From the NCBI RefSeq assembly GCF_024339125.1, contig NZ_CP101417.1, positions 1,054,001 through 1,118,000 on the forward strand: DNA of 64,000 nucleotides, given 5' to 3'. The stretch comes from Xanthomonas hortorum. Lineage in GTDB: Bacteria > Pseudomonadota > Gammaproteobacteria > Xanthomonadales > Xanthomonadaceae. The notes beneath the pieces are model-generated. The model was not told where the DNA came from. It saw only the letters and a program-made list of their open reading frames with translations, and made no database searches. Both the position numbers and the translations under genes were made by a program. Of the stretch, positions 53,343 to 62,599 are shown one piece after another (the stretch's first letter is position 1; each line of letters opens with the position of its first letter).

Positions 53343-54773
53343 TCAGCGGCGTTTGCGCCCCGGGCCGAGTTTGCGGGTGACGGTGTTGCGGCCTAAGCCC
53401 AAGCGTGCGGCGGCCTCGGCGCGGCGGCCCTGGGTGAGTTGTAGGGCGGCTTCGAGCAGGGTCTTGTCGAGGCGTTCGCGGGCCTCGGCGTGCAGGCCCT
53501 GGGCGCCTTCGCTCAGGCGTTGCGCGGCCCAGCTGGAGAGCATCTCGTCCCATTGCCCGTCGCTGCGGCCGGCGCGTTGGCGACGGCCGCCACGCGCCAA
53601 TGCGGCTTCCACATCGACCACGTCGATGATGTCGGCGGTGGCCAAGGCGGCCAGGCGCCAGCACACGTTTTCCAGTTCGCGCACGTTGCCGGGCCAGTCG
53701 TAGTGGCGCAGGCCTTCCAAGGCGGCCGACGACAGCCGTTTGGGCAGCATGTCGAGCTTGCGCCCGGCCATGGCCAGGAAGTTTTCGGCCAGTTGCGCGA
53801 TGTCGCCGCGGCGTTCGCGCAGCGGCGGTAATTGCAGCCGCACCACGTCCAGGCGATGCAGCAAGTCGGCACGGAAGCGGCCTTGTTCAACCAGCGCTTC
53901 CAGGTCCTGGTGGGTGGCAGCGATCACGCGCACGTCGACACGGATGAGTTCGCGCCCACCGACACGGAAGAATTCGTTCTCTGCCAGCACGCGCAGCAAA
54001 CGGGTCTGCAGCGGCAGCGGCATATCGCCGATTTCGTCCAGAAACAGCGTGCCGCCATCGGCCTGTTCGAAACGGCCGATGTGCCGTTTGGTGGCACCGG
54101 TGAAAGCGCCGGTTTCGTGGCCGAACAATTCGCTTTCCAGCAGCTCTGCAGGAATGGCGGCGGTGTTGAGGGCAACGAAGGATTTACGCGCGCGCGGCGA
54201 TTCGTTGTGCAGCGCGCGTGCGACCAGTTCCTTGCCGGTGCCGGTTTCGCCGTTGATCAGCACCGACAGCGGTGCCTGCGCGAGCCGGCCGATGGCGCGG
54301 AACAAGGCCTGCATCGCCGGGGTGTCGCCGATCAGTGCGGCCGAGCCTTGCGCCACCGGCACACCGACCAGCGCGTCGACGCCGGCATCGGCATCCGGCA
54401 GCGCGCGTGCGGCCAGGGCCACCGCGTCGTCCAGGTCGAACGGCTTGGAGAGGAACTCGTGCGCGCCGCCGCGAAACGCGCCGGCAGTGCTGGCCACATC
54501 GGTGTAGGCCGACATGACGATCACCGGCAATTGCGGGTGCTTGGACTTGAGTTTGTCGAGCAGGGTTAGGCCGTCTTCGCCGGGCATGCGCACATCGGTG
54601 AACAGCAAATCGGGCGTGGGCCGCATGGCCAGTGCCTGCAGCGCAGCGGCGGCACTCTCGAAGCCATCCACGGCGTAGCCAGCATCGCGCAAAGCGGTGG
54701 ACAGCACGAAGCGGACCGAACGGTCGTCGTCGACCACCCAGATATGGTGGGATGCGGCGGCGGCCTCAGCCAT
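53343..54773 (-). CDS. ntrC: Nitrogen regulator NtrC (NR-I)
   Basis: 476 aa. Receiver with Asp in LLFTDVRMPGEDG (near residue 56); AAA+ with Walker [10 protein letters not shown], the sigma-54 loop GAFTGA and Walker [13 protein letters not shown]-terminal Fis helix (RRAEAAARLGLGRNTVTRKL). Activates sigma-54 promoters such as glnA under nitrogen limitation. Overlaps ntrB by 8 bases. Confidence 0.95.
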   Translation of the reverse strand: MAEAAAASHHIWVVDDDRSVRFVLSTALRDAGYAVDGFESAAAALQALAMRPTPDLLFTDVRMPGEDGLTLLDKLKSKHPQLPVIVMSAYTDVASTAGAFRGGAHEFLSKPFDLDDAVALAARALPDADAGVDALVGVPVAQGSAALIGDTPAMQALFRAIGRLAQAPLSVLINGETGTGKELVARALHNESPRARKSFVALNTAAIPAELLESELFGHETGAFTGATKRHIGRFEQADGGTLFLDEIGDMPLPLQTRLLRVLAENEFFRVGGRELIRVDVRVIAATHQDLEALVEQGRFRADLLHRLDVVRLQLPPLRERRGDIAQLAENFLAMAGRKLDMLPKRLSSAALEGLRHYDWPGNVRELENVCWRLAALATADIIDVVDVEAALARGGRRQRAGRSDGQWDEMLSSWAAQRLSEGAQGLHAEARERLDKTLLEAALQLTQGRRAEAAARLGLGRNTVTRKLGPGRKRR

Positions 54774-55821
54774 GCAGATGCTCCTTGTCGTGATCGCCGG
54801 CCAGCTCGGGCAACAGCAGGGTGAAAACGGTATGGCCGGCGCGCGAGCGGTAGGTCAGGGTGCCGTGGTGTTCACGCGAGACCTGCTGGGCCAGCGCCAG
54901 GCCCAGGCCACTGCCTTCGGCGCGCCCGCTGACCAGCGGCAGGAACAGGTGCTCGGCCAGTTCTTCGGGCACACCGCCGCCGTCGTCGATGATTTCCAGC
55001 CGCAGCGACATCGCATGCACGCGGTCGCGGATGCGCTGGCCATGTTCGACGCGGGTGCGCAACGTCACCCGGGTGGCACCGGCCTGGAACGCGTTGCGCA
55101 CCAGATTCCAGACCGCCTGGGTGAGGCGATCGCCATCGCCAAGGATGTCGGGAATGCTGGGGTCGTAATCGCGTTGCACCTGCACCGACCAGCCACCCTC
55201 GGCTTCGGCCAGGCGCAGCACGCGCTCCAGCACGACGTGGATATTGAGGCGGTCGTGCGGGCGCGCCGGTGTGGGCGAGAGCAGGCGTTCGAGCAAGGTA
55301 TTGAGGCGCTCGATCTCGGTACCGATCAATTCGATCAGCTCGCGCTCGTCCTCGTCGCGCCCGGCCGAACGGCGTGCCAGCAGCTGCGCGGCGCCCTTGA
55401 GCCCGGCCAGCGGATTGCGCAGCTCGTGCGCCAGGCCCTTGAGCGCAGCGCTGAGGGCATTGGGCAGTGCATGGGTGGGATCCAGCGCAGGGAATTCGTC
55501 GACCGGGTGGGTTTCCAGCAGCCAGCCGCCGTCGTCCAGCCGCGACAGCCAGCCCTCGGCAAAGCGCGGTGCGTCGTTGGGCAGGCCCAGGGCCAGCCGA
55601 TGCAGACGCAGCACATCGCGCTCGTCGTTGAGCAGGAAGCGGGCGAGCGCATCGCCCTGTACTTCCAGCGCGGCCAGCGGTTGATCGACCAGGCGCCGTG
55701 CGCTGACGCCAAGCCAGCGCGCGAAGGCTGGATTGACGCCCAGCACACGGCCCTCGCGGTCGGCCCAGGCCACCGGGGTGCCCAGGCTGTCCAGCGAAGG
55801 CATCGAAGAAGAAATCACCAT
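54766..55821 (-). CDS. ntrB: Nitrogen sensor kinase NtrB (NR-II)
   Basis: 351 aa soluble PAS-kinase. PAS region AWADREGRVLGVNPAFARWL, H-box AHELRNPLAGLKGAAQLL near residue 135, N-box LVRNAFQAGA and G-box EGSGLGLALAQQV. It phosphorylates NtrC and is controlled by PII. Starts are possible at 55821 or at the methionine six codons in (55803); an NtrC box touches the first one. Closely coupled to ntrC. Confidence 0.94.
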   Translation of the reverse strand: MVISSSMPSLDSLGTPVAWADREGRVLGVNPAFARWLGVSARRLVDQPLAALEVQGDALARFLLNDERDVLRLHRLALGLPNDAPRFAEGWLSRLDDGGWLLETHPVDEFPALDPTHALPNALSAALKGLAHELRNPLAGLKGAAQLLARRSAGRDEDERELIELIGTEIERLNTLLERLLSPTPARPHDRLNIHVVLERVLRLAEAEGGWSVQVQRDYDPSIPDILGDGDRLTQAVWNLVRNAFQAGATRVTLRTRVEHGQRIRDRVHAMSLRLEIIDDGGGVPEELAEHLFLPLVSGRAEGSGLGLALAQQVSREHHGTLTYRSRAGHTVFTLLLPELAGDHDKEHLHG

Positions 55822-55838
55822 TGCACCAATTTAGTGCA
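55822..55838. promoter_or_regulatory. NtrC binding site at ntrB
   Basis: TGCACC-AATTT-AGTGCA matches the NtrC consensus TGCACC-N5-GGTGCA in 11 of 12 positions. It abuts the first possible start codon of ntrB, so binding would most simply repress ntrBC transcription, as at enteric glnLG. Confidence 0.75.
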
Positions 55839-56011
55839 AGCAGCATCGACGTGCGCGGATGTCGCGCCAGACGAAGCGTGCAGAGAAGAATTCGGGGCCG
55901 ACGAGCGGTGGCGTACACCGATCCAGCGCACATCCGCGCCGACAGGGACAGGCGTGGGGCTGGTCATGCAGGCACCTCGGCAGTTGACCCGCGCCAACCA
56001 GCGCCGCGGGG

Positions 56012-56045
56012 AAAAACGGACCCGGCGGGCAGTCCCGGCCGGGTC
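56012..56045 (-). terminator. Terminator of amtB
   Basis: On the minus strand GACCCGGC and GCCGGGTC pair around a 12-base loop and are followed by CGTTTTTC. A second perfect 9-base hairpin (ACCCGCAGC, 56054-56077) lies between it and the amtB stop. It separates amtB from ntrB. Confidence 0.8.
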
Positions 56046-56085
56046 GTCGTGCCACCCGCAGCGGCATGGCTGCGGGTGTTCATGC

Positions 56086-57528
56086 TCAAGACTCGTATGC
56101 GGCTTCGCCGTGCGAGGTGATGTCCAACCCCTCACGCTCGGCTTCTTCGGTGACGCGCAGGCCGAACACCAGCTTGGCGACCAGGAAACCCACCACCGAG
56201 ACCACACCGATCCACACCAGGGTGATGCCCACGCCCAATGCCTGGATGCCGACCTGATGCACGATGTCGTAATCGCCACCCTTCTGGCCGCCCAGCGAGG
56301 CCGCCGAAAACACGCCAGTCAGGATCGCGCCGATGATGCCGCCCAGGCCATGCACGCCGAACACGTCCAGGCTGTCGTCGGCACCGAGCAGGCGCTTGAG
56401 ACCGGTGACACCCCACACGCACAGCACGCCAGCGGCCAGGCCGATGACGATCGCGCCGAACGGCCCCACCGTGCCGCAGGCCGGGGTGATGCCGACCAGG
56501 CCGGCGACCATGCCCGAGGCCACACCCAGGGCGGAGGACTTGCCCTTGATGATCTTCTCGGTCAACGACCAGCCCAGCACCGCCGCGGCAGTGGCCAGCA
56601 AGGTGTTGAGGAAGGCCAGCGCCGCACCGGCATTGGCTTCCAGGTTGGAGCCGGCGTTGAAGCCGAACCAGCCCACCCACAGCAGCGACGCACCGACGAA
56701 GGTCAGGGTCACGTTGTGCGGCTTGATCGCCTCACGCCCCAACCCGGCACGCTTGCCGACGAAGTAGGCGCCCACCAGCCCGGCGATACCGGCGTTGATG
56801 TGCACCACCGTGCCACCGGCAAAATCCAGCGCGCCCAGCCCGAACAGATAACCACCGGTGGCCCAGACCATGTGCGCCAGCGGCAGATAGCCGAAGGTGA
56901 ACCAGATCACCGAGAACAACAGCACCGCGGCGAACTTGGCACGTTCGGCAAAGGCACCGACGATCAGCGCGCCGGTGATGCCGGCAAAGGTCGCCTGGAA
57001 CGCCACGAACACGTATTCCGGCAGGCTGACACCCTTGGTGAAGGTGGCCGACAGGGTTTCGATGGTCACGCCCTTGAGCAGTGCCTTGTCCAGATTGCCG
57101 ATCCACGGACCTTCGCCGGAGAACGCCAGGCTATAGCCGTAGAGCACCCACAGGATGGTCAGCAGCGAAAACACCACAGCGACCTGGATCAGCACCGACA
57201 GCACGTTCTTGGCGCGTACCATGCCGCCATAGAACAGCGCCAGACCCGGCACCACCATCAGCAATACCAACAACGTGGAGGTCAGCATCCAGGCGACATC
57301 GCCCTTCTCGACCACGGGTGCAGCCTCGGCGGCCGCCACCGGGGCGGCTTCCGGCTGCGCGGACGGCAGCGGTTCGGTGGTGACCGGCTCGGTCGGCAAC
57401 GGGGTGACCTGCGGTGTGGATTGCGCATGCGCGCTACCCATGCCGCCCACCACCAGCGCACTGAACAGCATCAGCATGCAGACGCTGTAGAACCGGGCTT
57501 TCCACCCGGCGAAAAGACCTGTCTTCAT
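56086..57528 (-). CDS. amtB: Ammonium transporter AmtB
   Basis: 480 aa. A signal-like segment (VCMLMLFSALVVGGMGSAHA) and an acidic Pro/Thr linker precede 11 membrane helices of the Amt fold, including ALFYGGMVRAKNVLS, FAGGTVVHINAGIAGLVGAY (conserved His) and HGLGGIIGAILTGVF (second pore His). It conducts NH4+/NH3 inward and is gated by the PII protein encoded next to it. AGGAG lies upstream of the ATG at 57528, 22 bases after glnB. Confidence 0.95.
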   Translation of the reverse strand: MKTGLFAGWKARFYSVCMLMLFSALVVGGMGSAHAQSTPQVTPLPTEPVTTEPLPSAQPEAAPVAAAEAAPVVEKGDVAWMLTSTLLVLLMVVPGLALFYGGMVRAKNVLSVLIQVAVVFSLLTILWVLYGYSLAFSGEGPWIGNLDKALLKGVTIETLSATFTKGVSLPEYVFVAFQATFAGITGALIVGAFAERAKFAAVLLFSVIWFTFGYLPLAHMVWATGGYLFGLGALDFAGGTVVHINAGIAGLVGAYFVGKRAGLGREAIKPHNVTLTFVGASLLWVGWFGFNAGSNLEANAGAALAFLNTLLATAAAVLGWSLTEKIIKGKSSALGVASGMVAGLVGITPACGTVGPFGAIVIGLAAGVLCVWGVTGLKRLLGADDSLDVFGVHGLGGIIGAILTGVFSAASLGGQKGGDYDIVHQVGIQALGVGITLVWIGVVSVVGFLVAKLVFGLRVTEEAEREGLDITSHGEAAYES

Positions 57529-57550
57529 AAGGACTCCTGGGGTGGGGGAT

Positions 57551-57943
<393 letters not shown>

Positions 57944-58130
57944 TCATTCCCCTGGATGCCAACCCCGGCATCCGCTCGTTCGCGAGCACGCAGACCCCAG
58001 CGGATGCCAGTGCATCCGCCTCGTGGGAGAGGTCAGGCCCGCGCGTCGCGATCCAGTGCTCTCTCGATACCCTTATCAAGACCCCTGCAAGTCCACGGCA
58101 TCGACCATGGACCTATCGAACATGGGCGGC

Positions 58131-58164
58131 GATGGCGGAGGTGGGAGGGGGGGCCTCCGCCATC
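58131..58164 (-). terminator. Hairpin downstream of glnA
   Basis: A perfect 11-base stem (GATGGCGGAGG with CCTCCGCCATC) around a G-rich 12-base loop, starting 14 bases beyond the glnA stop. No U-run follows, so it may protect the 3' end or terminate with help. Confidence 0.6.
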
Positions 58165-58177
58165 ACCGCGGTGGAAC

Positions 58178-59587
58178 TCAGTTGCCGTAGTACAGCTGGT
58201 ACTCCAACGGGTGGGTCGCAGCACGGAACTTGGTGACTTCCTGCATCTTCAGCGCGATGTAGCCGTCGATGAAGTCGTCGCTCATGACGCCGCCGGCCTT
58301 GAGGAACTCGCGGTCCTTGTCCAGCGCTTCCAGCGCCTGATCCAGGCTGGAGCAGACCTGCGGGATCAGCTTCTCTTCTTCCGGCGGCAGGTCGTACAGA
58401 TCCTTGTCGCTGGGCGCGCCCGGGTCGATCTGGTTCTTGATGCCGTCCAGGCCGGCCATCATCAGCGCGGTGAAGGTCAGGTAGCCGGACTGCAACGGAT
58501 CGGGGAAGCGCATTTCGATGCGGCGCGCCTTCGGGTTGGTGACCCACGGAATGCGGCACGAGGCCGAACGGTTGCGGGCCGAGTAGGCCAGCATCACCGG
58601 CGCTTCGTAACCCGGGACCAGACGCTTGTAACTGTTGGTGCCGGAGTTGGAGAAGGCGTTGATCGCACGGGCGTGCTTGAAGATGCCGCCGATGTACCAC
58701 AGCGCCATCTGCGACAGGCCGCCGTAGCCGTCGCCGGAGAACAGGTTGACGCCGCCCTTGGTCAACGACTGGTGCACGTGCATGCCCGAGCCGTTGTCGC
58801 CCACGATGGGCTTGGGCATGAAGGTCGCGGTCTTGCCGTTGCGATAGGCGACGTTCTTGATGATGTACTTCATCGTCAGCAGTTCGTCGGCCTTTTGCAC
58901 CAGCGAGCTGAACTTGGTGCCGATCTCGCACTGGCCGGCGGTGGCCACTTCGTGGTGGTGCACTTCGGTCTCGATGCCGACCTGTTCCAGCGTCTTGATC
59001 ATTTCCGCACGCAGGTCGTGCAGGGTGTCGGTCGGCGGAACCGGGAAGTAGCCGCCCTTCACGCCCGGGCGATAGCCGCTGTTGCCGCCGTCGTACTTGG
59101 CGCCGGTGTTCCAGGCAGCCTCTTCCGAACCGACCTGGAAGAAGGTGTGGCCCATGTCGTTGGCGAAGCGCACCGAATCGAAGATGAAGAATTCCGGCTC
59201 CGGGCCGAAGAACGCCTGGTCGGCGGTGCCGGAGGACTTCAGATAGGCCTCGGCGCGCTTGGCGATGCCGCGCGGGTCGCGCTCATAGCTCTGCATGGTG
59301 GCCGGATCGAGGATGTCGCAGGTCAGCACGATGGTCGGATCGGCGAAGAACGGATCCAGATAAGCGGTGCCTGCGTCCGGGAGCAGGACCATGTCCGACT
59401 CGTTGATGCCCTTCCAACCCGCGATGGAGCTGCCATCGAACATCTTGCCTTCTTCGAACAACGCCGGCTCGATGATATTGGCCGGAAAGGTGATGTGCTG
59501 CTGTACACCACGCATATCGACGAAGCGCAGGTCGACGAACTCGACCTTGTTGTCCTTGATCAGCTTTTCAACATTTTCCACGGACAT
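58178..59587 (-). CDS. glnA: Glutamine synthetase, type I
   Basis: 469 aa. Metal site [13 protein letters not shown] near residue 130, ATP-site [11 protein letters not shown] near 265, and the adenylylation tyrosine in [10 protein letters not shown] near 397, so GlnE control is expected. It makes glutamine from glutamate and ammonia. Its promoter region carries a sigma-54 site and two NtrC sites. Family length is exact. Confidence 0.97.
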   Translation of the reverse strand: MSVENVEKLIKDNKVEFVDLRFVDMRGVQQHITFPANIIEPALFEEGKMFDGSSIAGWKGINESDMVLLPDAGTAYLDPFFADPTIVLTCDILDPATMQSYERDPRGIAKRAEAYLKSSGTADQAFFGPEPEFFIFDSVRFANDMGHTFFQVGSEEAAWNTGAKYDGGNSGYRPGVKGGYFPVPPTDTLHDLRAEMIKTLEQVGIETEVHHHEVATAGQCEIGTKFSSLVQKADELLTMKYIIKNVAYRNGKTATFMPKPIVGDNGSGMHVHQSLTKGGVNLFSGDGYGGLSQMALWYIGGIFKHARAINAFSNSGTNSYKRLVPGYEAPVMLAYSARNRSASCRIPWVTNPKARRIEMRFPDPLQSGYLTFTALMMAGLDGIKNQIDPGAPSDKDLYDLPPEEEKLIPQVCSSLDQALEALDKDREFLKAGGVMSDDFIDGYIALKMQEVTKFRAATHPLEYQLYYGN

Positions 59588-59633
59588 CGGAAGAAACCTC
59601 AGGGGAAGTTAAGTGGCTCGTGGGCGGTACTAC

Positions 59634-59650
59634 AGCAGGGACCGTGCCAA
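59634..59650 (-). promoter_or_regulatory. Sigma-54 promoter of glnA
   Basis: On the minus strand TGGCACG-GTCC-CTGCT matches the -24/-12 consensus TGGCACG-N4-TTGCA with the invariant GG and GC exactly 10 bases apart. The predicted start of transcription is near 59623, leaving a leader of about 36 bases. Confidence 0.88.
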
Positions 59651-59712
59651 GCGTCATACTTTCACAAGTCGTTGATTTTGCTTGTATCGCTAGAGGCCGC
59701 TCAGGCCTCACT

Positions 59713-59729
59713 AGCACCTTGGTGGTGCT
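59713..59729. promoter_or_regulatory. NtrC site 1 upstream of glnA
   Basis: AGCACC-TTGGT-GGTGCT, a perfect palindrome with the NtrC half-site form, centred about 98 bases upstream of the predicted glnA start. Confidence 0.8.
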
Positions 59730-59743
59730 AATTGATCGCAATG

Positions 59744-59760
59744 AGCACCGATATGGTGCA
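59744..59760. promoter_or_regulatory. NtrC site 2 upstream of glnA
   Basis: AGCACC-GATAT-GGTGCA, centred 31 bases (about three helical turns) from site 1, so two NtrC dimers would bind the same face of the DNA. Confidence 0.85.
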
Positions 59761-59808
59761 TGCCGCAATGCACTATCCTGACGCTTCCCCCATCCCTCCC
59801 CCAGTCCG

Positions 59809-60603
59809 ATGTCCGATCTGATCTCCGCCCTGCTGTTGGGCATTCTCGAAGGCTTGACCGAATTCCTGCCGATCTCCAGCACCGGCCACCTGCTGATCGC
59901 CGAACAATGGCTCGGACGCCGTTCTGACTTCTTCAATATCGTCATCCAGGCCGGCGCGATCCTGGCGATCTGCCTGGCGCTGCGGCAGAAGCTGTGGACC
60001 CTGGCCACCGGCCTGGGGCAACGCGACAATCGCGACTACGTGCTCAAGATCGGCGTGGCCTTCCTGGTCACTGCAGTGGTCGGGCTGATCGTGCGCAAGG
60101 CCGGCTGGCAGCTGCCGGAAACCGTGCATCCGGTGGCCTGGGCGCTGCTGATCGGCGGGCTGTGGATGCTGGTGGCCGAGCACTTTGCCGGCAAATTGCC
60201 CGAGCGCGACGTGGTGACCTGGAAGGTGGCCATCGCAGTCGGCCTGGCGCAGGTGGTAGCGGGCGTATTTCCCGGTACCTCGCGCTCGGCCTCGGCGATC
60301 TTCCTGGCCATGCTGCTGGGCCTGAGCAAGCGCTCGGCGGCGGCGGATTTCGTGTTCATGGTGGGCATCCCGACCATGTTCGCGGCCAGTGGGTATGCGC
60401 TGCTGGAGATGTACAAGGAAGGCGGCTTCGGCAGCGAGAACTGGGCCGATGTGGCGGTGGCCTTCGTGGCGGCGACCATCACCGGTTTTGTGGTGGTGAA
60501 GTGGCTGCTGGGCTACATCAAGAAGCATCGCTTCACGGTGTTTGCGGTCTACCGCATCGTGCTTGGCGCAGCCTTGCTGTTGTGGCTGCCGGCTGCGGCC
60601 TGA
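59809..60603 (+). CDS. uppP: Undecaprenyl-diphosphatase UppP
   Basis: 264 aa with about eight membrane helices. Catalytic region LEGLTEFLPISSTGHLLI at the N-terminus and GVFPGTSRSASAIFLAMLLG near residue 155. It recycles the lipid carrier of cell-wall synthesis and gives bacitracin resistance. Divergent from glnA, sharing the region with the NtrC sites. Confidence 0.96.
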   Translation: MSDLISALLLGILEGLTEFLPISSTGHLLIAEQWLGRRSDFFNIVIQAGAILAICLALRQKLWTLATGLGQRDNRDYVLKIGVAFLVTAVVGLIVRKAGWQLPETVHPVAWALLIGGLWMLVAEHFAGKLPERDVVTWKVAIAVGLAQVVAGVFPGTSRSASAIFLAMLLGLSKRSAAADFVFMVGIPTMFAASGYALLEMYKEGGFGSENWADVAVAFVAATITGFVVVKWLLGYIKKHRFTVFAVYRIVLGAALLLWLPAAA

Positions 60604-60740
60604 CGCCTCAACTGTCGCCGCGCGGCATGCCTGTTCGAGCGAGCGCGACATGCGTGGCACGCTCCCAGGCAGTGACGCCCGTCATTGCCCTGGCCGCGCG
60701 GTGGCGGTATCACTGAGGCATCGATCACCGGGAGCCGCCC

Positions 60741-61550
60741 ATGCGTGCCGTGTTCTTCGCCCCTGCACTGCTGGCGGCGGGCGTGACGGCCTGCGGGTCG
60801 GGCGCTTCGCCGGACGCACCCGGCTCCTCCCCCAGCGCTGCCGCGCAAGCCGATGCGGTAGCCGCACCGGCCGCCGACAATGCCTCGCTGCGGGCCGCCC
60901 TGCGCGCACAGCACTGGCAGTTGCAGCAGGCCAGCGATGCGCACGGCACCGCATTGCGCAGCCTGTTCGTCGAGGGCACTGCGCCACTGCAACTGGATTT
61001 CAGCGATGAACGCATCCAGGTCAGCCAGACCTGCAATGCGCTGGGCGCCAACTACAGCGTGGCCGAGGCGCAGTTGCAGATCGGCCGGGTGGTGTCGAGC
61101 AAGCGCCTGTGTGCCGAATCACGGCGGATGGCGCAGGAACGCGCCGCCAGCGAGCTGCTGTCCGGCCGCTTCGCGGTGGCGTTGAACAGCGTGCAGACCG
61201 CGCCACGGCTGACCCTGACCCGCAGCGATGGGACCCGCCTGGTTTTCGGTGGCATCGCCACCGCAGACACGCGCTATGGCGGCCACGGCCAGACGGTGTT
61301 GATCGAAGTAGCCGCCGAGACGGTGGCGTGCGCCTCCGACCCGTTGCGCCAATGCCTGCAGCTGCGCGAACAGGATGCAACCGGACAGCCCGTCACCCAG
61401 CGCTGGCAAACCTTCGAGGGCAAGATCGAAGGCTTCGAGCACGAAACCGGTATCCGCACCTTGCTGCGGGTGACGCGCTACCCCGCCGCTGCGGGCGCGG
61501 ACGGCGTACCGGTGTATGTGCTCGATCAGATGATCGAAGCCAGCGGTTAG
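60741..61550 (+). CDS. Lipoprotein with META and DUF4377 domains
   Basis: 269 aa. Lipobox in LLAAGVTACGSG. A META (HslJ-like) domain follows at about residues 50-150 (WQLQQASDAHG, CNALGANYSV, SKRLCAESRRMAQERAASE), then a DUF4377 domain at about 190-265 (CASDPLRQCLQLREQ, WQTFEGKIEGFEHETG). Both domains occur in stress-related envelope proteins. Role unknown. Confidence 0.85.
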   Translation: MRAVFFAPALLAAGVTACGSGASPDAPGSSPSAAAQADAVAAPAADNASLRAALRAQHWQLQQASDAHGTALRSLFVEGTAPLQLDFSDERIQVSQTCNALGANYSVAEAQLQIGRVVSSKRLCAESRRMAQERAASELLSGRFAVALNSVQTAPRLTLTRSDGTRLVFGGIATADTRYGGHGQTVLIEVAAETVACASDPLRQCLQLREQDATGQPVTQRWQTFEGKIEGFEHETGIRTLLRVTRYPAAAGADGVPVYVLDQMIEASG

Positions 61551-61813
61551 CAGTCGAGTTTTGACTGCGTGGCGTAATCAGCGTGATCGCCGATGCAATC
61601 AACGCGCGCAGATGCGACGTGCAGATGCAGGCTACTGACAGCAACTACCAACAGATAGCGAGCGGTCGTCAGGTCGGACGCAGACGGCATGCAGGAGTGA
61701 AGTGATCGATTGATACATGCCACGACCGAGCCGCCGGGCAACGTGTGAACCGGCAGCTCTCCTCGGCAGCGACGGCGCCCGCATGACGGCGGCACAGGCG
61801 TTGTTAGGCGCTC

Positions 61814-62425
61814 TTAACGCAGCGACGGGTTCAACGTGTAGGTGCCATGCAACGCCGCTTCGGCCAGCACATGGCCCTGGATCGCCGACAGCAGATCGGC
61901 CGCGGTGAAGGTCTCGGGCAAGCTGAGTTGCGCCACATCCAGCGCGAACACGCGGAAGAAATAGCGGTGCATGCGCAGGTCGTTGAACGGCGGGTACGGG
62001 CCGTCGTAGCCCAGGTAGTTGCCGGCCATGTCGGCATTGCCGGCAAACCATTCGGTGTACGAATTCAGACCCTGACGCGCACCGGCCGGGCCGGCCGGCT
62101 GCGACTTGCCCTTGGGCACGAAGCCGTCGCTGCAACTGGCTGCGGCGATCTCGTGCACTTCAGCGAGGATATCGGCCATGGCCCAATGCACAAAATCGGT
62201 GCGTGGCTGGTCGACCGGAATCTGCACATCGTCGCGGCCCACGGTTTCCGGCACGGTCGGTACATCCGGGTCCAGGCACAGCAGCGCGAACGAGCGCGTG
62301 CCTTCGGGTACCTCGCTCCAGGCCAGATGCGGGTTGCGGTTGGGCGCAAAGCCCTCCGGCGTGCCGGCCGCAAATTCTACCGCGATGGGCTTGCCGTTTT
62401 CGATGCTGTTGCTGGTCAGGCGCAT
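61814..62425 (-). CDS. YbhB/YbcL (PEBP-family) protein
   Basis: 203 aa. PEBP-like features: NPHLAWSEVPEGTRSFAL and DFVHWAMADI with the anion-site residues, PYPPFNDLRMHRYFFRVFAL near the end. The family binds phospholipid-like anions; bacterial roles are unclear. The ATG at 62425 has GGAG upstream. Confidence 0.88.
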   Translation of the reverse strand: MRLTSNSIENGKPIAVEFAAGTPEGFAPNRNPHLAWSEVPEGTRSFALLCLDPDVPTVPETVGRDDVQIPVDQPRTDFVHWAMADILAEVHEIAAASCSDGFVPKGKSQPAGPAGARQGLNSYTEWFAGNADMAGNYLGYDGPYPPFNDLRMHRYFFRVFALDVAQLSLPETFTAADLLSAIQGHVLAEAALHGTYTLNPSLR

Positions 62426-62599
62426 GCAGGGTCTCCGTGAGGGATGATGCTGATCAGGGTGCCTGGGTCTGCGCAGCAGTGGAAGCCATCGCAATGGAAC
62501 CCTCTGATGCGCTCGGTTGGGTGTATCGCTGCCGGTTCATCACGCCAGCGAACAATGCCGCGCCCACCCGACAGTGAGCGCAGCCATTTCGGTCGCCGC

